Shown here: in pieces, positions 62,601 to 64,000 of the stretch
Position numbering within the stretch: the first letter of the stretch is position 1
How the letters are laid out: every line of letters begins with the position of its first letter
Source: Dermatemys mawii
Lineage: Eukaryota > Chordata > Testudines > Dermatemydidae
DNA length: 64,000 nt
Assembly (NCBI GenBank): GCA_007922305.1
Contig: ML677348.1
Coordinates: 19,779,327-19,843,326 of the forward strand
Direction: 5' to 3'
Program-made: the position numbers and the translations under genes
Notes under the pieces: model-generated
What the model saw: only the letters and a program-made list of their open reading frames with translations
The model's database searches: none
What the model was told of the DNA's origin: nothing

Positions 62601-62895
62601 ATTCCGCGCCATGGAGGCACCACTCCAGGAGTTGCTAGGGGCGCTCCCCTATGAGTACTATTAGGGGGAAAAATTCCGACACTGGTGCACGTGGCAAGCA
62701 CGCAAACCTATTGTGGAATACACACGAGCAATCACTCGAAGAAGAACAAATCTTACCTTCCATTGCAAAGTAAGAGAATTTTTGGTCCGGTTAGTTATCC
62801 TTGGAGGATTTGGAGTATCAGGTTCACAGCTCATTGTTGTAAAACTCTCAGCTTCTGAAGGGCTTCCCTTTATGCAATTGCTTTCAGCTTGGACT
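23288..62895 (-). CDS. FNDC3A: FNDC3A, 3' portion of gene (17 coding exons; 5' exons outside window)
   Basis: Seventeen minus-strand exons with AG acceptors and GT donors join in frame without a stop into about 851 residues. They align by eye with human FNDC3A (about 1198 aa) from the end of its first FN3 domain to the C-terminus. Landmark strings are [13 protein letters not shown]-like [22 protein letters not shown] and a final hydrophobic tail ending in FVIK. FNDC3A is a multi-FN3, tail-anchored membrane protein, known from mouse work to be needed for spermatid-Sertoli adhesion. The window covers FN3 domains 2 to 9, part of domain 1, and the anchor. All reading frames and intron phases are consistent, so the gene looks intact. 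MLNR follows downstream on the same strand, as in human. FNDC3B is a paralogue, but the residues and the MLNR neighbour favour FNDC3A. Confidence 0.97.
24050..24245. repeat. Foldback of a dispersed repeat (51-nt arms)
   Basis: Arms 24101-24151 and 24183-24233 are reverse complements with a single mismatch, separated by 31 nt. The sequence (attggaccaacttctg, agagagacaagct, ttcagagctcttcctcaggg) is a repeat family I know from turtle genomes, normally not palindromic. It lies in the last FNDC3A intron. Confidence 0.85.
24950..25460. repeat. MITE-like dispersed repeats of the 'tctacact' type
   Basis: Stretches such as gtagctaggttgatgg with its inverted partner at 25008-25022, cagtgtagacacc and agaccagccctta resemble abundant turtle MITE-like elements. 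An inverted pair with 15-nt arms (24986-25000, 25008-25022) is embedded. Boundaries are not resolved. Confidence 0.5.
25932..26045 (-). mobile_element. Short retroelement with foldback end and 13-bp target duplication
   Basis: The insert lies between exact 13-bp duplications agcatttaatgaa (25919-25931 and 26046-26058). Sense is minus, with ATCAGAGGGGTAGCCGTG near the right end. Its distal part folds back with exact 23-nt arms (25939-25961, 25976-25998). Same family and layout as 13930-14013. Confidence 0.9.
26940..27190 (-). mobile_element. CR1 3' end, antisense
   Basis: It begins agattcatagacctgaaggg and continues tcatctagtctgacttcctg and tggagaatctaccatgact, the antisense of an older CR1 3' terminus. 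Confidence 0.75.
27357..27484 (-). CDS. FNDC3A: FNDC3A coding exon p
   Basis: The exon has 128 nt. [16 protein letters not shown] to GKDSEFKQ is the first half of FN3 domain 9. The acceptor is aatag and the donor gtatag. Confidence 0.95.
28762..28928 (-). CDS. FNDC3A: FNDC3A coding exon o
   Basis: The exon has 167 nt. [17 protein letters not shown] and [17 protein letters not shown] complete FN3 domain 8, followed by the linker KSVPAALK. It ends with one base of a split alanine codon. The donor is gtaagc. Confidence 0.95.
29189..29491. mobile_element. Palindromic hAT-type MITE with perfect target duplication
   Basis: Ends CAGGGATCGGC and GCCGATCCCTG are inverted and flanked by exact 8-bp duplications gtttagta (29181-29188 and 29492-29499). 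The two halves are long inverted arms of about 140 nt (cacagggtaagcac / gtgcttaccctgtg). It is GC-rich, in FNDC3A intron o-n, and has no transposase. Confidence 0.92.
29500..30540 (-). other. FNDC3A: FNDC3A intron sequence, nothing recognised
   Basis: Several overlapping open frames occur here, but none shows homology or splice context. I see no supported feature. Confidence 0.5.
30541..30750 (-). CDS. FNDC3A: FNDC3A coding exon n
   Basis: The exon has 210 nt. It reads [16 protein letters not shown] (end of FN3 domain 7), then [10 protein letters not shown] and LKLKWGEGT in domain 8, and ends at DKNG plus two bases. The acceptor is attag and the donor gttagc, a less common but valid GT donor. 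Confidence 0.95.
30751..33061 (-). other. FNDC3A: FNDC3A intron n-m, nothing recognised beyond short words
   Basis: AT-rich sequence. It includes a single gccactgacttcaatggagt word at about 32305 and a small palindrome caagctatac/gtatagcttg near 32730. Confidence 0.5.
33062..33345 (-). CDS. FNDC3A: FNDC3A coding exon m
   Basis: The exon has 284 nt. It starts [13 protein letters not shown] (end of FN3 domain 6), then domain 7 with [19 protein letters not shown] and NLQPDTTY, ending two bases into an arginine codon. The acceptor is ttgcag and the donor gtatgc. The segment GRNEDEVES in the domain linker is the most divergent part compared with human. Confidence 0.96.
33385..33690 (-). mobile_element. 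CR1 fragment, antisense
   Basis: From actgggttagctcaatggtc to gttgcacaggttctgta it follows the same CR1 3' region as at 5475 and 10395. It begins about 40 nt upstream of exon m. Confidence 0.8.
33695..34077 (-). mobile_element. Retroelement 5' promoter region, copy 1 (unnamed zinc-knuckle family)
   Basis: The minus strand begins at the cttcttcgagtgcttgctca terminus, passes the shared block agtggcacctccatgg, a TATA-like ATATAGG, and tcagttccttcttaccgcca, and stops just after the gcatgcc that marks the ORF start in the other copies. It sits in FNDC3A intron m-l. Confidence 0.75.
34090..34535 (-). pseudogene. CR1 ORF1 esterase-domain fragment, decayed
   Basis: The minus strand translates to [19 protein letters not shown], a stop, then [20 protein letters not shown] in the same region. 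This corresponds to the SGNH/GDSL esterase block of CR1 ORF1, where the usual reading has a GDS motif; here that motif is lost. Stops and frameshifts show it is dead. Confidence 0.65.
34592..34741 (-). CDS. FNDC3A: FNDC3A coding exon l
   Basis: The exon has 150 nt and 50 codons, [16 protein letters not shown] to ATIYYCRVQ, the body of FN3 domain 6. Both boundaries are phase 0. The donor is gtaaac. Confidence 0.95.
35745..35900 (-). repeat. MIR-like SINE
   Basis: The string ttttcccattttatagatgg and then ggaaattgaggcaaagagc, caggaccttctgactcct follows the antisense MIR consensus closely. Confidence 0.8.
35945..36995 (+). mobile_element. CR1 LINE, sense, 5' truncated, with reverse transcriptase remnant
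   Basis: An open frame at 35949-36686 shows RT motifs: [30 protein letters not shown] and the catalytic KFADDTK. It is followed after a frameshift by the C-terminal part ([20 protein letters not shown], then [19 protein letters not shown]). The 5' part of ORF2 and ORF1 are missing and the frame is broken near 36680. It lies opposite to FNDC3A in intron l-k. Confidence 0.9.
36996..38348 (-). other. FNDC3A: FNDC3A intron sequence downstream of CR1, nothing recognised
   Basis: Mostly AT-rich. A 75-codon open frame at 37948 has no recognisable homology and was not called. Confidence 0.5.
38349..38462 (-). CDS. FNDC3A: FNDC3A coding exon k
   Basis: The exon has 114 nt and 38 codons. [13 protein letters not shown] closes FN3 domain 5, and [14 protein letters not shown] to YWE opens domain 6. 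The acceptor is aatag and the donor gtagga. Confidence 0.95.
39318..39438. mobile_element. 121-bp MITE with 10-bp target duplication
   Basis: Ends AGGGTGACCA and TGGTCACCCT are inverted. Flanks aatgttacat are identical on both sides (39308-39317 and 39439-39448). A second copy in opposite orientation is at 62040-62160. The family is common in turtle sequence; the superfamily is uncertain. Confidence 0.88.
39704..39879 (-). CDS. FNDC3A: FNDC3A coding exon j
   Basis: The exon has 176 nt, [15 protein letters not shown] to [17 protein letters not shown], most of FN3 domain 5. The donor is gtaagg. The three G's at the exon end would allow a shifted donor, but only this one keeps the frame into the next exon. 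Confidence 0.95.
39930..40190. repeat. MITE-like 'tctgcactatag' repeat
   Basis: ggctatatctgcactatagacttctgcc... and tagatgcagctatgctgg resemble the same group as 24950-25460. It overlaps the intron just 5' of exon i. Boundaries are unresolved. Confidence 0.4.
40267..40372 (-). CDS. FNDC3A: FNDC3A coding exon i
   Basis: The exon has 106 nt. It runs from [16 protein letters not shown], the linker before FN3 domain 5, to AKEIQLRW plus one base. The acceptor is ttatag and the donor gtaatt. Confidence 0.95.
41601..41719 (-). CDS. FNDC3A: FNDC3A coding exon h
   Basis: The exon has 119 nt. It completes a split glycine, reads [19 protein letters not shown], then [10 protein letters not shown], and ends GGQSA. 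It is the second half of FN3 domain 4. The acceptor is ttccag-like tttcag and the donor gtaata. The upstream intron (41720-47358, 5.6 kb) is the longest in the window. Confidence 0.95.
42230..43345 (+). mobile_element. CR1/L2-like LINE reverse transcriptase remnant, sense
   Basis: The translation shows [13 protein letters not shown] (RT motif 1), then [37 protein letters not shown] and SADDTKMG, where the usual F of FADD is S. Stops separate the segments, and a C-terminal [20 protein letters not shown] follows. It is a different subfamily from the copy at 35945. It lies in FNDC3A intron h-g. Confidence 0.85.
43554..45090. mobile_element. Tigger-like DNA transposon fragment, interrupted by a hAT element
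   Basis: The left end caatagctcctcaattaaagg and ggttaatgttg, resuming after the insert with aagatgctcatttaatgttg, matches the left end of the full copy at 53691. The GC-rich interior (gtgggggcttgga, gccttggagctgcttctggg) is typical of the family. The right end is unclear. Confidence 0.65.
43621..44291. mobile_element. Non-autonomous hAT element inside the Tigger-like copy
   Basis: It starts CAGTGGTTCTCAAACG and ends TAATTCTCTG, flanked by exact 8-bp duplications aattagag (43613-43620 and 44292-44299). It carries ggaccact repeats near both ends. No transposase. Confidence 0.9.
45180..45655 (+). mobile_element. CR1 3' end, sense
   Basis: gagaattctttcctaggtgt, ctggggccaggaaggaatttt, cactctcctctgcagcatgg and the end ttgtggcctgcaactcac match the copy at 63437. 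Confidence 0.8.
45660..46482 (-). mobile_element. Zinc-knuckle retroelement, copy 2
   Basis: The minus strand starts at the gttcttcttcgagtgcttgc terminus and carries aagttttt-type and ctggtgcccc sequence shared with the other copies, then a broken gag-like frame. Heavily decayed. It directly abuts the CR1 3' end at 45655. Confidence 0.65.
46992..47216. mobile_element. hAT-type MITE
   Basis: Ends CAGGGGTCTTCAAAC and GTTTGAAGACCACTG are inverted with one mismatch. The interior is palindromic (gccgaaatgccgc / gcagcatttcggtgg). Flanks atctaaga and atctatct match only partly, so the target duplication is decayed. Confidence 0.75.
47359..47427 (-). CDS. FNDC3A: FNDC3A coding exon g
   Basis: The exon has 69 nt, and the protein segment reads [15 protein letters not shown] and SEGLN across its phase 1/phase 1 boundaries. 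It forms the middle of FN3 domain 4. The acceptor is ttggtag and the donor gtaaga. It sits between two large repeat-filled introns. Confidence 0.93.
47790..48865 (-). mobile_element. Zinc-knuckle retroelement, copy 3, with gag-like open frame
   Basis: The promoter block (TATA-like GGTATAAG on the minus strand near 48735) is followed by an open frame at 48558-48244. It has the cysteine/histidine pattern [22 protein letters not shown], then basic [14 protein letters not shown]. This resembles nucleocapsid-like domains of DIRS-like or LTR retroelements; the class is not settled. Confidence 0.7.
48930..50045 (+). pseudogene. hAT transposase C-terminal remnant and 3' end
   Basis: Three frames in turn give [35 protein letters not shown], and [15 protein letters not shown] followed by [20 protein letters not shown], which is the hAT dimerisation domain. 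A TGA interrupts right after HLF (at 49565), and frameshifts precede it. The 3' end has tgattaatcacgattaa and a gacagtcct terminus. The 5' part is missing. Confidence 0.85.
50545..51035. mobile_element. MITE with 'gtcacggaggtcacgg' ends
   Basis: The left end gggctatgatttagtcacgga pairs with the right end tccatgacaaaatcttaacc as inverted repeats. The interior is GC-rich. A shorter relative is at 60657-60932. No clean target duplication was found. Confidence 0.7.
51643..51781 (-). CDS. FNDC3A: FNDC3A coding exon f
   Basis: The exon has 139 nt. It starts [10 protein letters not shown] (end of FN3 domain 3), passes through [15 protein letters not shown] (start of domain 4) and ends FKIIW plus one base. 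The donor is gtaaag and the acceptor ttacag. A near-perfect 80-nt hairpin (51811-51890) lies 29 nt upstream of the acceptor side of this exon. Confidence 0.95.
51811..51890. repeat. Near-perfect hairpin beside FNDC3A exon f
   Basis: Arms 51811-51843 and 51858-51890 are 33-nt reverse complements with one mismatch (AAAAATGTACATATGCTGT...). The 14-nt centre is an (AT)n run that can extend the stem. The hairpin starts 29 nt upstream of the exon f acceptor side on the minus strand, inside the region where branch point and polypyrimidine tract are expected. Confidence 0.9.
51891..53690 (-). other. FNDC3A: FNDC3A intron f-e, AT-rich, nothing recognised
   Basis: Short TA runs (about 52730) and A/T homopolymers only. 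Confidence 0.5.
53691..54551. mobile_element. Tigger-like DNA transposon, non-autonomous, both ends present
   Basis: The left end CAGTAACTCCTCACTTAACAT pairs with the right end ATTAAGTGAGAAGTTAC. A TA precedes the left end, as expected for mariner/Tigger insertions. The GC-rich interior gives long compositional open frames on both strands but no transposase. Confidence 0.75.
54815..54901 (-). CDS. FNDC3A: FNDC3A coding exon e
   Basis: The exon has 87 nt and 29 codons, [10 protein letters not shown] to STKYKFR, the middle of FN3 domain 3. Both ends are phase 0. The donor is gtaaga and the acceptor ctatag. Confidence 0.95.
54902..56956 (-). other. FNDC3A: FNDC3A intron e-d, nothing recognised
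   Basis: No exon, repeat family or structured signal could be supported. Confidence 0.5.
56957..57131 (-). CDS. FNDC3A: FNDC3A coding exon d
   Basis: The exon has 175 nt. After one base completing the split serine it reads [12 protein letters not shown], closing FN3 domain 2, then the first half of domain 3 ([20 protein letters not shown]). It ends on a codon boundary with donor gtaagt. Confidence 0.96.
57132..58570 (-). other. FNDC3A: FNDC3A intron d-c (part), nothing recognised
   Basis: AT-rich intron sequence without a supported feature. Confidence 0.5.
58575..58900. repeat. CTGGCTCCTG-rich imperfect repeat, LTR-like
   Basis: Successive variants of ctggcttc, ctgattcttgcc and ctctgatccttggcttg form an imperfect tandem texture that I associate with a turtle LTR family. 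Ends and class are uncertain. Confidence 0.4.
59964..60088 (-). CDS. FNDC3A: FNDC3A coding exon c
   Basis: The exon has 125 nt. It starts [13 protein letters not shown] and ends KNDMGM plus two bases of a split serine codon. It is the second half of FN3 domain 2. The donor is gtgagt and the acceptor ttttag. Confidence 0.95.
60657..60932. mobile_element. MITE, shorter relative of 50545-51035
   Basis: Left end ggatacaatttggtcatgga and right end taccaaaatcttaacc match those of the element at 50545. The interior differs in length. Confidence 0.65.
61032..61085 (-). CDS. FNDC3A: FNDC3A coding exon b
   Basis: A 54-nt microexon encoding 18 residues, TSSDNGSK to LLEWDE, the conserved mid-strand of FN3 domain 2. 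Both ends fall on codon boundaries. The acceptor follows a pyrimidine-rich tract ending ttgcag, and the donor is gtaagc. Confidence 0.93.
61780..62747 (-). mobile_element. Zinc-knuckle retroelement, copy 4, adjoining FNDC3A exon a
   Basis: The minus strand starts gttcttcttcgagtgattgc at 62747. It has the shared promoter block (agtggtgcctccatgg) and an open frame from 62429 starting [13 protein letters not shown] with [20 protein letters not shown] and KKEKNIRL. A 121-bp MITE copy (62040-62160) interrupts it. Its first base is ten nt from the exon a boundary. Confidence 0.75.
62040..62160. mobile_element. MITE, second copy of the 39318 family
   Basis: Ends AGGTGACCAGATGTCCC and TTTGGTCACCTT match the 39318 element in opposite orientation. 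No target duplication is visible. Confidence 0.8.
62757..62895 (-). CDS. FNDC3A: FNDC3A coding exon a (first in window)
   Basis: The exon has 139 nt. It begins with the last base of a split codon, then [10 protein letters not shown], and ends SLTLQWK on a codon boundary. It holds the last strand of FN3 domain 1 and the start of domain 2 ([11 protein letters not shown]). The acceptor is ctctag and the donor gtaaga. A retroelement begins nine bases into the downstream intron (see the copy ending at 62747). Confidence 0.94.
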
Positions 62896-64000
62896 CTAGA
62901 GTAGTAAACAAAATCACTAACATTTTGTTTCAGAATTTAAATATACAATTTCTGTAGAACCTGAACAATATTTTAAGTTGACAACATTCAAAAAACAGAC
63001 TATTCCCATCCCCTCCAAATCTTATAGTTTGAAGTAAATAATAAAAAAAGAAGGAAAATTTCTGCTCAATACAATTTATGTAAAGGAGAAGTGCAATACA
63101 CTGCTTTGGATATACATACACAGTGGCTCCCATCAGTCAACAATTACCCTCCCTATAGTTATTATGAGAAACCACAGTTATCCTCTTCAAGTATACTGAA
63201 TACCACTATGTGATAACCACAGGTAAAGGTAGACTTGTAATGGTGACCAACATGTAAAAAAAAAAAAAAAAATTATCCAAAGGTAAAAGTGAATAAAAAC
63301 ACTGAAATTTATCAGTCAACCTCCATATTTTGTTTTCAGATACTAGCAGATTAATATTATGCACATTCCATAAGTATACAGTAAAAGACAAGATCACTAA
63401 AAGCCAATTATTTTAAAAAGAGACATTATGAGATGTATTGATGCTCAGAATATGTTGAGATGTTAGATGGGTGGGATCTGAGTTACTATAGAGAATTCTT
63501 TCCCGGTTGTCTGCCTGGTGAGTCTTGCCCGCATGCTCAGGGTTTAGCTGATCACCATATTTGGGGGTTGGGAAAGAATTTTCCCCCTGCGCAGACTGAC
63601 AGAAGCCCTTGGGGGTTTTCGCCTTCCTCTGCAGCGTGGGCCACGGGTCACTTGCTGGAGGATTCTCTGCACTTTGAAGTCTTAAAACCATGATCTGAAG
63701 GCTTCAGTAGCTCAGACATAGGTGAGAGGTTTATTGCAGGAGGGGTGGGTGAGATTCTGTGGCCTGCGGTGTGCAGGAGCTCAGATTAGATAATCATAAT
63801 GGTCCTTTCTGACCTTAAAGTCTATGAGTCTATAATATCAGATACATGAAAGAATAAGCAACTTCCACCAATTTTCACAATTTGTGCAACACCAGAAAGA
63901 AAAACATAACATATCATAACTTCAAGTTTGGTCTTTATTATTGACCACCTACCTGCATTAATTAGAGAAAAACCTAAAAACCATTGTGGTTTAAGGACTT
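62896..64000 (-). other. FNDC3A: FNDC3A intron upstream of exon a (to window edge)
   Basis: No further FNDC3A exon was found to the right edge. The stretch holds a CR1 3' end at 63437-63832. Confidence 0.7.
63437..63832 (+). mobile_element. CR1 3' end, sense
   Basis: agagaattctttcccggttg, cttcctctgcagcgtgg and the 3' end taatggtcctttctgacctt then aaagtctatgag are the canonical CR1 3' terminus. Same subfamily as 45180-45655. Confidence 0.85.

Overview
The window is vertebrate nuclear DNA, most likely from a turtle or another non-avian, non-squamate reptile. It carries two protein genes with canonical GT-AG introns in a sea of CR1-type LINE fragments, hAT and Tigger-like DNA transposon remnants, solo LTRs and short retroelements of kinds I know from turtle genomes. 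The species call is inference from repeat content, since no species-specific gene was used.

Both genes lie on the minus strand. From about 20.8 kb to the right edge is the 3' two thirds of FNDC3A (fibronectin type III domain containing 3A). Seventeen coding exons are visible (62895 down to 23288). They join in frame into about 851 residues covering the end of FN3 domain 1 through FN3 domain 9 and the C-terminal membrane anchor. The upstream exons are beyond the right edge. About 1.2-1.5 kb beyond the FNDC3A 3' end lies MLNR, the motilin receptor, as two coding exons (19659-18888 and 16619-16306) giving a complete 361-residue class A GPCR. Human chromosome 13q14 has the same order and relative orientation (FNDC3A then MLNR), so this is conserved synteny. 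I saw no exon of a further gene in positions 1-16300.

Positions 1-16300 are intergenic and repeat-rich. They hold a nested pair of hAT elements, a long antisense CR1 split by a solo LTR, a three-layer nest (solo LTR inside CR1 inside an older CR1 fragment), MIR-like SINE pieces and an LTR-like sequence. The MLNR 5' end is a GC-rich, CpG-rich block (about 18880-20100) with a TATA-like site. The FNDC3A introns hold further CR1 pieces (including reverse transcriptase and ORF1 esterase remnants), four copies of one promoter-plus-zinc-knuckle retroelement all in the gene's own orientation, a decayed hAT transposase and several MITEs with readable target-site duplications.

I found no new multi-gene system. 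The signals most worth a second look are structural: two near-perfect hairpins that I could not assign to a repeat family (one at the FNDC3A poly(A)/MLNR boundary, one 29 nt upstream of an FNDC3A exon), an exact 39-bp direct repeat flanking MLNR exon 2, a retroelement inserted nine bases inside an FNDC3A intron, and short retroelements with a shared foldback end.
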